DNA of 64,000 nucleotides from assembly GCF_011006175.1 (NCBI RefSeq), contig NZ_CP048795.1:1-64000 (forward strand), in the 5' to 3' direction. Position 1 is the stretch's first letter; every line of letters begins with the position of its first letter. The stretch is from Hydrogenobacter sp. T-8. Its GTDB lineage: Bacteria > Aquificota > Aquificia > Aquificales > Aquificaceae. This document shows positions 1 to 8,217 of this stretch, piece after piece. The notes under the pieces were generated by a model, which saw only the letters and a program-made list of their open reading frames with translations, was not told the DNA's origin and searched no databases. A program made the position numbers and the translations under genes.

Positions 1-518
1 TCCACATAAAGAGCGTGAGCACCATTTACATCATCGCATGCCCTTGTGCATCTATAACATACCACACAACGGTTTGAGTAATACTCTAAAAAGTCGCTTT
101 CCCAGTCAAGCTGATGTCTTTCCTTTTCAAGGGCGGAGACTGGCACGATTTGTTTCTGGGGTCCAAAGAGAGCTCCGTAGTTTTGCAGGTCGCACTCTCC
201 TGCCTTGTCGCATATGGGACAGTCAAGGGGATGTCTTGTCATAAAGGCTTGAAGAAGGTATTTTTGGTTTTCTTTTACCAAAGGATGCTGGACGGATATG
301 GACATACCCTCCTCTGGGTATACATTGCATGAGGTCATAAGCCTTCCAGTCTTCTCGTTGTAGACTATGCACATCCTACAGGCACCGATTATCTTTAGAC
401 GAGGATGGTAGCAAAAGTATGGAATGCTTATGCCGAGGTCAAGTAGGTTCTGAAGAAGTGGCTTTCCCTTGTCCACTTCGTATTCTGCACCATCAACGTA
501 TATCTTTGCTATGCTCAT
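1..518 (-). CDS. nuoG: NADH-quinone oxidoreductase subunit G, N-terminal part (runs off left edge)
   Basis: Reading leftward from an ATG at 518 gives about 172 codons with no stop before the window edge, so the gene is partial (3' end missing). The product starts like the iron-sulfur subunit of respiratory complex I. A plant-type 2Fe-2S domain carries Cys36, Cys47, Cys50 and Cys64. A His-Cys cluster region follows (His96, then CPICDKAGEC around 100-109) and then a 4Fe-4S motif CVVCYRCTRAC near 150. A strong ribosome site (GGAGGAATAGAGT) precedes the ATG. The start lies 26 bases inside the end of the upstream GGDEF gene, suggesting translational coupling. The subunit passes electrons from NADH or ferredoxin side clusters toward quinone. 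A formate dehydrogenase or hydrogenase subunit with the same N-terminal domains cannot be fully excluded because the C-terminal half is absent. Confidence 0.85.
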   Translation of the reverse strand, partial: MSIAKIYVDGAEYEVDKGKPLLQNLLDLGISIPYFCYHPRLKIIGACRMCIVYNEKTGRLMTSCNVYPEEGMSISVQHPLVKENQKYLLQAFMTRHPLDCPICDKAGECDLQNYGALFGPQKQIVPVSALEKERHQLDWESDFLEYYSNRCVVCYRCTRACDDVNGAHALYV

Positions 519-1386
519 ACTCTATTCCTCCTTCAACATGGATTAGGTAAATATCGTCCTTTGACTTAGCAACCCCAATTTTACCCTTACCAGATTTTTT
601 AGCCTTATACATCGCCTCGTCTGCCCTCTTTACCATATCCTTAAAACTTCTATCTTCTCTAAGTGGCTGAGTCAGTCCTATACTTACCGAGACAGGGAAA
701 AGAAGCTGTATCTGTTCCACACACTTTAACAATCTTATTGCCGCATGCTCACTTGCATCGAGATTCGTATTGGGTAAAATAACAAGAAACTCATCCCCAC
801 CGTACCTGCACGCGACATCAGAAGACCTTATCATAACTTTGAGACATGCAGATACCTTCTCTATGGCTCTATCTCCCATAATATGCCCGTACCTATCGTT
901 TATTTCTTTAAGGTTATCAATATCTATAAATAAAAGCCCAAAAGTTTGTCCGTACCTTGTCCAGAGAGTAAAGCTCTTTTCAAGAAAACTCTCTGCAAAC
1001 TTCCTATTATAAAGACCGGATACAGAATCTATTATGCTTGACCTGAGTATGTCCACATTGGTTATGTTTATAACACTCTCCCAGTATATACCTCCCATTG
1101 GCACTTTTCCGTAACTTCTTATATAGTTTTCATAATCTATGCTTATTATATCTGTGTCTACAACGCGGTCATACACTGGACATTTAATTCCCTTCTGATA
1201 GCAGGGTTCTTCGAAACCATACAATACCTTATAGCACTTCTTACCTATAACTTCACCAAACATTTTCTTTGCGGTTGAGTTTAAGGCTATTAAATTGTAG
1301 GATGAATCGATTACGACTGATGGAATAAAGTTTTTTAATTCCTGCTCTTTAGTTTCCTGAGTCTCTTGGTTTTTTAAACTTTCCAT
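493..1386 (-). CDS. PAS-GGDEF diguanylate cyclase
   Basis: This 297-residue protein should make cyclic di-GMP from two GTP. A PAS-like sensor domain spans about residues 20-110 and contains a Cys-rich stretch (Cys51, Cys62, Cys69) of the kind seen in PAS domains that may bind metal or sense redox. The GGDEF domain spans about 118-280, with the signature YGGDEF at 195-200. An RSSD sequence at 187-190, five residues before GGDEF, matches the allosteric inhibitory (I) site, so product inhibition is expected. No membrane segment is seen, so it should be cytoplasmic. Its 3' end overlaps the start of nuoG. The input signal is unknown. Confidence 0.9.
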   Translation of the reverse strand: MESLKNQETQETKEQELKNFIPSVVIDSSYNLIALNSTAKKMFGEVIGKKCYKVLYGFEEPCYQKGIKCPVYDRVVDTDIISIDYENYIRSYGKVPMGGIYWESVINITNVDILRSSIIDSVSGLYNRKFAESFLEKSFTLWTRYGQTFGLLFIDIDNLKEINDRYGHIMGDRAIEKVSACLKVMIRSSDVACRYGGDEFLVILPNTNLDASEHAAIRLLKCVEQIQLLFPVSVSIGLTQPLREDRSFKDMVKRADEAMYKAKKSGKGKIGVAKSKDDIYLIHVEGGIEYEHSKDIR

Positions 1387-1395
1387 GCTATGACC

Positions 1396-1971
1396 TCATA
1401 AATTTATTTTAACCACTGAACCTCTTTTCATTAGATGGATAATACTGTCAACAGCTCCCTCAAAATCTACTACCACCCCTCCAAAGCCCTTGGCAAACCT
1501 TTCTGCATCTTCCTTGCTTGCGAAGGCTATGGCAGAAGGAGAACAACATGGCATGGCGGAAGAGCCTATTACATACCACGCAGAAAAACAGCTTAAAGGT
1601 CTGCAATTTATGAAGTCCCAAGTCATACAGGACTCAATGTCCTCCTCTTTTAAGTTTTTGTATAACAAAAGCCCGCAGTGAGCACAACAAGCCCTTACAA
1701 ACTTGCCCCTCTTCATTCTGTATGTAAACTCAAGCCTTTTTTCTATGGGTTTGGTGCAATAGGCACAGGAAGGGACAGTTTCTTCTATGACCTCTCCTGC
1801 CTCTTCTCTTAGGAGCAGTTCTCCATGTTTTCTTACAATCCTGCCCTCCTTTTCCAGCTCCCTCACATCCCTGTAGATGGTCATAAGGGATACGCCAAAG
1901 TGCTGGGCAAGAGCCTTTACGCTCCTGTATCCCTGTGGTATGAGCTCTATTATTTTTTCCTTTCGGTCCAT
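1396..1971 (-). CDS. DeoR-type HTH regulator fused to Cys-rich and NosL-like region
   Basis: A 191-residue protein if translation starts at the ATG at 1971. An in-frame ATG at 1998 would run into the divergent pyrB start and has no ribosome site. Residues 1-50 form a winged helix of the DeoR/HTH_11 type (VKALAQHFGVSLMTIYRDVR). Then come CxxC at Cys69/72 and CCxxC at 95-99, a likely zinc ribbon. The C-terminal 70 residues (AWYVIGSS, then FASKEDAERFAKGFGG) resemble NosL, a copper-binding lipoprotein domain, but without a signal peptide. Several further cysteines, including a CC pair near 141, lie in this part. I infer a metal- or redox-responsive transcription factor. Its targets are unknown, though the divergent position relative to pyrB makes self or neighbour control possible. 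Confidence 0.7.
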   Translation of the reverse strand: MDRKEKIIELIPQGYRSVKALAQHFGVSLMTIYRDVRELEKEGRIVRKHGELLLREEAGEVIEETVPSCAYCTKPIEKRLEFTYRMKRGKFVRACCAHCGLLLYKNLKEEDIESCMTWDFINCRPLSCFSAWYVIGSSAMPCCSPSAIAFASKEDAERFAKGFGGVVVDFEGAVDSIIHLMKRGSVVKINL

Positions 1972-1991
1972 GTTAAAATTATATTCCTGAA

Positions 1992-2879
1992 ATGCCAAAA
2001 CATCTAATATCTGTGAGAGACCTCAGCAAAGAGGATATAGACCTTTTGAGGTATCTCTCAAACAGGTTCAGGGACGGAGAAAGAGAAACTCTTGAAGGTG
2101 ATGTTGCTTTGTTTTTTCTTGAAAGTTCTACAAGGACTCGCTTATCCTTTGAGAAGGCTTGTAGGCTTTTGGGGCTTAGAACCTATTACGCAGGCAGGGG
2201 AGAAAGCTCAATAGAAAAGGGAGAAAGTCTAAGAGATACCATAAAAACTCTTCAAGCTCTTGGCTTTAGAGCCTTGGTGCTTAGAGTTCCCTTTGTTCTC
2301 TTTCCCTACGAAGGCTACAAGGGGGAGGAAATAAGCCTCATAAATGCGGGTGATGGGACACATCAACATCCTACACAAGGGCTAATTGACCTCTTTACCG
2401 CTATAGAGGTTTTTGGTTCTTTGGAAAACCTAAAGGTGTTATACATCGGAGACATACTCCATAGCAGAGTTTTCCGTTCTGGTGCATACCTTTTTGGTCT
2501 TTACGGTGCTAAGGTTGGAGTTTGTGGACCCAAAACTCTTATTCCTTCAGACCTTTCTCCCTTTGGAGTGGAGCAGGTTTTTGATAGTGTGGATGAGGCT
2601 ATTGAGTGGGCGGACTTATGCATATGGCTAAGACTACAAGAAGAAAGGTTTACAGAAAGCTACATTCCAAGTAAAGAAAGCTACTTTCTCCAGTTTGGTC
2701 TAACAAAGGAGAGATACAAAAGGCTAAAGGGCTACTTTATGCACCCAGGACCTGTAAACCTCTATGTGGATGTGGATGCGGAGGTGGTTTATCTGGACAA
2801 GTCCTTGGTTCTAAAGCAGGTGGAAATGGGTCTATACGTAAGGATGGCGGTTTTATACTGGGCTTTAAAGGATGGCTAA
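1992..2879 (+). CDS. pyrB: aspartate carbamoyltransferase catalytic subunit
   Basis: PyrB joins carbamoyl phosphate and aspartate to form N-carbamoyl-aspartate, the first committed step of pyrimidine synthesis. At 295 residues it has the usual length for the catalytic chain. The carbamoyl-phosphate loop FLESSTRTRLSFE (STRTR at 46-50) and HPTQG at 126-130 are intact, followed by the aspartate-domain motif around HPGPVN. No strong ribosome site precedes the ATG at 1992, and a TATATT box lies just upstream, so the message may be nearly leaderless. The end overlaps coaBC by 8 bases. No regulatory PyrI gene is seen beside it. Confidence 0.95.
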   Translation: MPKHLISVRDLSKEDIDLLRYLSNRFRDGERETLEGDVALFFLESSTRTRLSFEKACRLLGLRTYYAGRGESSIEKGESLRDTIKTLQALGFRALVLRVPFVLFPYEGYKGEEISLINAGDGTHQHPTQGLIDLFTAIEVFGSLENLKVLYIGDILHSRVFRSGAYLFGLYGAKVGVCGPKTLIPSDLSPFGVEQVFDSVDEAIEWADLCIWLRLQEERFTESYIPSKESYFLQFGLTKERYKRLKGYFMHPGPVNLYVDVDAEVVYLDKSLVLKQVEMGLYVRMAVLYWALKDG

Positions 2880-4032
2880 GATACTTCTTGGCGTTAGCTC
2901 AAGCATTGCCATATATAAGGCTTGTGAGCTTGTAAGGGAACTCATAAAGTCAGGGCATGAAGTTAGGGTTGTTATGTCTCCCTTTTCTGAGAGGTTCATA
3001 AGCAGGCTTACCTTTGAGGCTCTTTCTGGAAACAAGGCTTATGTGGACTGGGAAGATGACCCTCTTTTACACATAAACCTACCAAGATGGTCTGACCTTT
3101 TTGTGATAGCTCCATGCAGTATAAACACCCTTTCAAAAATTGCCTTAGGCATAGGAGACAATTTACTTACCACCTGTGCCCTTTCTCATAAGGGAAAACT
3201 TCTGCTCGCTCCTGCTGGGAATGTGGAGATGTATAAAAATCCAGCGGTGCAGGAGAACATAAAGAGGCTAAGGGAGAGAGGAGTGATACTTGTTGAGCCG
3301 GAGGAAGGAAGGCTTATCTGTCAAGAGGAAGGACAAGGAAGGCTTGCATCCATACAAAGGCTCCTTGATTGGATAGAGTATGCCCTAAGACCTAAGCCCC
3401 TTGAAGGCAAAAGGGTGCTAATAACCGCGGGTGCTACCAGAGAGTTTATAGACAGTGTGAGGTTCATATCCAACCTTTCCAGCGGTCTTATGGGTTTTTC
3501 TCTTGCAAGAGTTTTTAGATGGTATGGTGCACAGGTAAAGGTTATAGCAGGTTTTACTACTGCGGAAGAGCCACCGGAAGTGGAAATTGTAAGGGTTTTA
3601 TCCGCTAAGGAGATGTATGAAAAGGTAATGGACCTGAAAGACTGGGCGGACATTATTGTTATGAACTCTGCGGTAGCGGACTACAGACCTCTTGAAACCT
3701 ACGAAGGAAAGCTAAAAAAACAAGAAAGGCTTACTCTGGAGTTGGTTAAAAACCCAGACATACTCGCAGAGCTCGGAAGGCTAAAGAAAGACTATGTGCT
3801 TATAGGCTTTGCTTTAGAAGAGAGGCAAAAACTCCAAGAAAACGCCCTTAAGAAACTGCAAGATAAAAACCTTGATGTTATAGTGGCAAACCCATTGGAA
3901 AGTATGGGTTCAGAGCAATACGAAGGCATAATCTTATTCAAAGAAGGAAAAGCGATAAACTTAAAGGCAAGCAACAAACTGCAGGCGAGCGAGCTCATGG
4001 TTAAGGAGTTGGTAAAGATTTTAGCTCCTTAA
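2872..4032 (+). CDS. coaBC: bifunctional phosphopantothenoylcysteine decarboxylase / phosphopantothenate-cysteine ligase
   Basis: A 386-residue fused CoaBC (Dfp) enzyme of coenzyme A synthesis. It ligates cysteine to 4'-phosphopantothenate, then decarboxylates the product using FMN. The CoaC flavoprotein half occupies about residues 1-185 (LLGVSSSIAIYKACEL at the start, APAGNVEMYKNPAVQENI around 120). The CoaB half starts near LEGKRVLITAGATREFID at about 178 and keeps the ISNLSSGLMG and NSAVADYRP motifs. The start overlaps pyrB by 8 bases, giving a pyrB-coaBC operon. The 3' end overlaps the convergent Uma2 gene by 32 bases. Confidence 0.95.
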   Translation: MAKILLGVSSSIAIYKACELVRELIKSGHEVRVVMSPFSERFISRLTFEALSGNKAYVDWEDDPLLHINLPRWSDLFVIAPCSINTLSKIALGIGDNLLTTCALSHKGKLLLAPAGNVEMYKNPAVQENIKRLRERGVILVEPEEGRLICQEEGQGRLASIQRLLDWIEYALRPKPLEGKRVLITAGATREFIDSVRFISNLSSGLMGFSLARVFRWYGAQVKVIAGFTTAEEPPEVEIVRVLSAKEMYEKVMDLKDWADIIVMNSAVADYRPLETYEGKLKKQERLTLELVKNPDILAELGRLKKDYVLIGFALEERQKLQENALKKLQDKNLDVIVANPLESMGSEQYEGIILFKEGKAINLKASNKLQASELMVKELVKILAP

Positions 4033-4561
4033 AGACCTCTTCCACTTCCAACTCAAAACCTTCAAGGATTTTTGACTTAACCTTTCCTCTCTCTGTGGCG
4101 TAGGAATAAAGCTCATAGCCATTTTCCGTAAGTTCGTAGACGAACATGGTTTTTTCTAAGGGGAATATAAGCCAGTATTCTTTAACCTTAAACCTCTCAT
4201 ATAACTTCCGCTTTTCCACAAAGTCCCTTACCAAAGTTTGAGGAGATATAACCTCCACCACAAGCTCAGGCACACCGTAGACTTTGTCCTCTACCTTTGA
4301 AGGGTCAGACACGTAAACAAGGTCAGGCTGTAGCACGTTTTCTTGGTCAAAAACCACATCCACAGGTGATAAAAGAACCTCACCCATGCCCTCTTTCAGA
4401 AAACTTCTAAGTTTAAAGTATAAGTTGCCTACTACTCTTTGATGGTTTACGCATTGTCCAGGCATCTCGTAAACCTCCCTGTTAATAAGTTCAATCCTTG
4501 AGCATTCTGGGTATAGTTTGAAAAACTCCTCTGCGGTTAGCTTTGTTTTGACCTGCATCAC
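4001..4561 (-). CDS. Uma2-family (DUF820) putative endonuclease, copy 1
   Basis: This 186-residue protein is of the Uma2/DUF820 family, which has a PD-(D/E)xK nuclease fold and is abundant in cyanobacteria and thermophiles. The visible nuclease-like signature is VLQPDLVYVSD around 90 followed by VPELVVEVISP around 110 and a lysine near 125. Its function is not established for this family. It overlaps the upstream copy by 4 bases (ATGA). The two proteins share most of their sequence, with identical first stretches (MQVKTKLTAEEFF) and closely similar C-termini, which marks a tandem duplication. Confidence 0.8.
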   Translation of the reverse strand: MMQVKTKLTAEEFFKLYPECSRIELINREVYEMPGQCVNHQRVVGNLYFKLRSFLKEGMGEVLLSPVDVVFDQENVLQPDLVYVSDPSKVEDKVYGVPELVVEVISPQTLVRDFVEKRKLYERFKVKEYWLIFPLEKTMFVYELTENGYELYSYATERGKVKSKILEGFELEVEEVFKELKSLPTP

Positions 4562-5103
4562 AGACCTCCAAAGACCTCTTCCAAATTAATCTCAAAACCC
4601 TCAAGGATTTTTGAACGGACTTTTCCCTTTTCTATAGCGGAGGAGAAAAGTTCATAGCCATTTTCTGTTAGCTGGTAAACTAAAATGGTCTTTTCTGAGG
4701 GAAACACAATCCAATACTCTTTCACTCCATACTTTTCGTATATTTTCATCTTGTCTGTTATGTCCCTTTTCAAGGTAGAAGGCGATGCCACTTCCACCAC
4801 AAGGTCTGGAACGCCATATATTCTGTCCTTTACTTTTGAGAGGTCTGAAAGGTAAACTATGTCTGGTTGAAGGACTATCTCTTCAGAAAAGACCACATCT
4901 ACCGGAGCGATAAATACCTCACCTTTAACCTTTGAAGCGGACAGATGTTCGTGTATAGACCTTGAAAGGTAAAAAAGCACCCTTTGATGGTTGACACTTG
5001 GTGCAGGCATTTCGTAGACCTCTCCCTCAATAAGCTCAATCCTTGACTCTTCTGGGTATATCCCGAAAAACTCCTCTGCGGTTAGCTTTGTTTTGACCTG
5101 CAT
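4558..5103 (-). CDS. Uma2-family (DUF820) putative endonuclease, copy 2
   Basis: First gene of the tandem pair (181 residues). It has the same layout as its neighbour: an N-terminal MQVKTKLTAEEFF stretch, the acidic pair in VLQPDIVYLSD, VPDLVVEVASP, and a Lys-rich helix after it. The pair is probably co-transcribed, with serA upstream in the same direction after a gap of about 13 bases. The biological role is unknown. I see no toxin-antitoxin partner or transposase beside it. Confidence 0.8.
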   Translation of the reverse strand: MQVKTKLTAEEFFGIYPEESRIELIEGEVYEMPAPSVNHQRVLFYLSRSIHEHLSASKVKGEVFIAPVDVVFSEEIVLQPDIVYLSDLSKVKDRIYGVPDLVVEVASPSTLKRDITDKMKIYEKYGVKEYWIVFPSEKTILVYQLTENGYELFSSAIEKGKVRSKILEGFEINLEEVFGGL

Positions 5104-5116
5104 AAGCTTAAATCTA

Positions 5117-6709
5117 TTACACTACCACCTGCTTGGCAAAAATTATCTGAGGTATTTTTCTTAGTTCTTGCATAACCTCCTCTGGGATAGGGTCGTCAAG
5201 GTTAAGTATACCCAAGGCGATGCCACCTTTCTTTTCTCTTCCAAGCCTAAAGCCTGCTATGTTTACGCCTGCATTACCTAATATACTACCTATCTTTCCT
5301 ATAACTCCTGGGACATCTCTGTTTTCAAAAACAAGCATTATACCCTCTGGCTCTACATCTACACGGTAGCGGTCTATTTGGAATATCCTTAGTATATGCC
5401 CCTCAAGCACTGAGCCTGCTACTGTTCTTTCTGTGCTGTCTCCTCTCGCTACTACCTTTATATAATGCTTGTAATCTTCGCTCTCTTCTGAGGTAAGCTC
5501 CTCTACCTTTATGCCTCTATCTCTTGCCACATAGCTGGCGTTTATTATGTTTACTGGAAAGTCTACCCTTTCTTTTAGTATTCCCATCAAGACCGCAGAG
5601 GCTATTGGATGAAAGTGTTGTGCTATGTCTCCACGCACTTCTATGTGCACCTCCCTTATGCCCTCTTCCGCCCATTGGACCAAGAACCTGCCCATTCTTT
5701 CCGCAAGGTCAAGGTGTGGCTTTATCAAGGTTAGAACTGAGAGGTCTGGGAAGGGTGCGTTTACCACATACTCTACTGTTTGACCTCTTAGGGCTTTTAT
5801 AACTTGCTGGGCAATTATTACTGCAACATTTTCTTGAGATTCGTAAGTGTTTGCACCTATGTGAGGGGAAAGGGAAACGTTGGGAAACTTGGATATTTTT
5901 TCTATAAACTCCTTTGGTGGAGGTTCTACAGAGAAAACATCAAGACCTACGCCCGATAGCTTACCGCTTTCCAAAGCCCATATGAGGTCCTCGTCTTTTA
6001 CTATTCCACCTCTTGCACAGTTTATAAGAACCGCACCGTCTTTCATAATTTCAAACTCTTTCCTTGTTATCATGTTTCTTGTCTCGTGGGTCAAGGGTGC
6101 GTGAATAGTGAGGATGTCTATCTGACGAAGCATGTCGTGTAGGTTGTCAAAGAGCTTTACGCCCAGCCTATCCGCCTTTTCTCTTGGAATGTATGGGTCG
6201 TAGGCATAAACGGTCATACCAAAGGCTTTTGCCCTTATGGCAACTTGAGAGCCTATGTTTCCAAGACCAATTATGCCAAGAGTCTTTCCGTATAGCTCTG
6301 TTCCCATAAACTTCTTTCTGTCCCACCTGCCCTCTACCATGCTGTTATGTGCCATGTGTGTGTTTCTTATAACGTTTAGCATATGAGCGAGGGTTAGCTC
6401 TGTTGCTCCTATGGTGTTGGCACCGGGGGTATTTATAACCAATATGCCTCTCATAGATGCAGACTCTATGTCCACGTTGTCCACACCTACACCAGCCCTG
6501 CCGATGACCTTTAGATTTTTAGCCCTTTCTATTAACTCACCTGTGACTGGGGTTCTACTTCTGGTTATAATGCAATGGTAGTTTTCTACTACCTCAAGTA
6601 GCTCCTCGTAGGATATGTCTGGCTCGTTGTCCACTTCAAAGTCTGGCTCACGCCTAAGAAGCTCAATGCCCTTTTCCGAGATTGGGTCAGTGATTAGAAT
6701 TTTATGCAT
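5117..6709 (-). CDS. serA: D-3-phosphoglycerate dehydrogenase, long ACT-containing form
   Basis: SerA oxidises 3-phosphoglycerate to 3-phosphohydroxypyruvate with NAD, the first step of serine synthesis. At 530 residues it is the long form. The substrate domain contains GRAGVGVDNVD. The Rossmann NAD site is LGIIGLGNIGSQVA. The catalytic Arg lies in NCARGGIVKDEDL and the His in SPHIGANTYES. An intervening (ASB) domain is followed by a C-terminal ACT domain at about 455-530 (VPGVIGKIGSILGNAGVNI) for serine feedback. The ATG at 6709 has a fair upstream site (GGAGGT). The gene heads the leftward group serA-Uma2-Uma2. Confidence 0.95.
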   Translation of the reverse strand: MHKILITDPISEKGIELLRREPDFEVDNEPDISYEELLEVVENYHCIITRSRTPVTGELIERAKNLKVIGRAGVGVDNVDIESASMRGILVINTPGANTIGATELTLAHMLNVIRNTHMAHNSMVEGRWDRKKFMGTELYGKTLGIIGLGNIGSQVAIRAKAFGMTVYAYDPYIPREKADRLGVKLFDNLHDMLRQIDILTIHAPLTHETRNMITRKEFEIMKDGAVLINCARGGIVKDEDLIWALESGKLSGVGLDVFSVEPPPKEFIEKISKFPNVSLSPHIGANTYESQENVAVIIAQQVIKALRGQTVEYVVNAPFPDLSVLTLIKPHLDLAERMGRFLVQWAEEGIREVHIEVRGDIAQHFHPIASAVLMGILKERVDFPVNIINASYVARDRGIKVEELTSEESEDYKHYIKVVARGDSTERTVAGSVLEGHILRIFQIDRYRVDVEPEGIMLVFENRDVPGVIGKIGSILGNAGVNIAGFRLGREKKGGIALGILNLDDPIPEEVMQELRKIPQIIFAKQVVV

Positions 6710-6748
6710 CTTAAACCTCCAGAAGGCTAAGTATTATATTAGAATAAC

Positions 6749-7159
6749 ATGAAAGTAGACCTTACAAACCTACTAAGGAAAGGAGAGCCAAACAGTTGGT
6801 CAGAGGAGGACTTTAAAAGGTATCTCAAGGACAGTCTTATTGAAATTATAAGGCTTGAGTTAGAGAATCTGCCAAGGCAAGAATGGGAGAAGACTCTCAA
6901 AACTTGGTCTAAGATATGCTCCTTTGCGGACAGCCTAAGGCGGAAGGAGGAAAAGGAAAGGCAGGAGCTATACAAGAGGTTTAACTTTGACAGTGTAATG
7001 GTGCATATAACGGAAAGCCTTATAGAAAAACTCAATATGGCTCGCTCTATGGGGCTTTTGCGTGAAGGTGATAAGCCAGAAAGGATAATTCCTCTTGGTC
7101 TTGAGGTGACGGAGGGCTCTGAAGAGATTAGCTTTATGAAGAGGTTTTTCAAAGCCTAA
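6749..7159 (+). CDS. hypothetical helical protein
   Basis: A 136-residue, strongly charged and mostly helical protein that I do not recognise. No membrane segment, signal peptide or cysteine cluster is visible. It starts 40 bases from the divergent serA and ends 12 bases before mnmA, so it is probably the first gene of a hypothetical-mnmA-rlmB operon. An open frame on the opposite strand covers almost the same bases. I prefer this strand because of the operon spacing and the lysine/glutamate-rich composition typical of its neighbours. Confidence 0.65.
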   Translation: MKVDLTNLLRKGEPNSWSEEDFKRYLKDSLIEIIRLELENLPRQEWEKTLKTWSKICSFADSLRRKEEKERQELYKRFNFDSVMVHITESLIEKLNMARSMGLLREGDKPERIIPLGLEVTEGSEEISFMKRFFKA

Positions 7160-7170
7160 ATTTATCCCTT

Positions 7171-8217
7171 ATGAGAGTGGCGGTTGGTATGAGCGGGGGT
7201 GTAGATAGCAGTGTCTGTGCCCTCCTTATGAAGGAAGCAGGTCATGAGGTTATTGGTATAACGCTCCGTTTTCATCAAGTGTGCGATGCGGATGGTCTAA
7301 GGGTTTGCTGTTCTCCAGAGGATGTAAGGGATGCGGTGAGGGTTTCTCAACACTTAGGCATACCTCATTTAACGCTTAGCTGGGAAGAGGTTTTTGAAAA
7401 GAGGGTTATAGAATACTTTTTGAGGGAAACCCTCAAGGGTAAGACGCCAAATCCCTGTGCGGTATGCAACAGAGAGGTCAAAACAGGTTTTCTTGCAGAG
7501 TATCTCCACAAGGTTGCGCACATAGACAGGCTTGCCACTGGACACTATGCAAGGATTGTGGAATACAAGGGTAGAAGGCTTATAGCCCGTGCAAAGGACC
7601 AAAGAAGAGACCAGTCTTACTTTTTAAGCCTTGTAAGAGCGGAGCATTTAGAGCTTTTGGAGTTTCCTCTTGGTGAAAGGACGAAGGAAGAGGTAAGGCT
7701 TATAGCCAAAGAGAAGGGTTTGCCCGTGTGGGATAAAAGGGACTCTCAAGATGTGTGCTTTCTTATGGGTAAAACTCCTGGTGAATTTGTTGAAGAAAGG
7801 GTAGGTTCAAAGGATGGGTATTTTTACTTTGAAGGTAAGCCTGTAGGAAGACAGAGAGGCTTTTTCCACTACACGGTGGGTCAGAGAAAGGGTCTTGGTA
7901 TCTCTTTGGGGTTTCCCGTATATGTGTGTGGTATAGACCCAGAGGCTAACGCTGTTCATTTATGTAGAGAAGAAGACCTCTATAGAGATTGGTTGATCCT
8001 TGAGGACATAAACTTCCACCTTGAGCTTTCCCTTTGGCAAAAGCCTACCGCACAGATAAGGTATAGAAACCAGCCTGTGCCTGTGGAAGACATAGAAAAA
8101 ACCGAAAAGGGATATAAGGTAAAGTTTTCTAAGCAGGTAAGAGGCATAACGCCTGGTCAGGTTTGTGCCTTTTATGAAGGAGACCTTTTGCTGGGTGGTG
8201 GCATAATAAAGGAATGA
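7171..8217 (+). CDS. mnmA: tRNA-specific 2-thiouridylase
   Basis: MnmA adenylates U34 of tRNA-Lys, -Glu and -Gln and replaces O2 with sulfur. The 348-residue product has the PP-loop SGGVDSS at residues 8-14 and the first catalytic cysteine in NPCAVCNREVKTG. Next come TGHYARI and DQRRDQSYFLS, and then the second catalytic cysteine in SQDVCFL. The C-terminal domain carries YTVGQRKGLGIS. The insert with three cysteines near residue 38-50 (CDADGLRVCC) is longer than in E. coli. The end overlaps rlmB by 4 bases (ATGA). Confidence 0.95.
   Translation: MRVAVGMSGGVDSSVCALLMKEAGHEVIGITLRFHQVCDADGLRVCCSPEDVRDAVRVSQHLGIPHLTLSWEEVFEKRVIEYFLRETLKGKTPNPCAVCNREVKTGFLAEYLHKVAHIDRLATGHYARIVEYKGRRLIARAKDQRRDQSYFLSLVRAEHLELLEFPLGERTKEEVRLIAKEKGLPVWDKRDSQDVCFLMGKTPGEFVEERVGSKDGYFYFEGKPVGRQRGFFHYTVGQRKGLGISLGFPVYVCGIDPEANAVHLCREEDLYRDWLILEDINFHLELSLWQKPTAQIRYRNQPVPVEDIEKTEKGYKVKFSKQVRGITPGQVCAFYEGDLLLGGGIIKE

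Noticed and set aside
6739..7152. 137-codon frame on the minus strand
   Set aside because: Shadow of the plus-strand gene at 6749-7159, with Ser/Leu/Arg-rich antisense composition and no operon partner.
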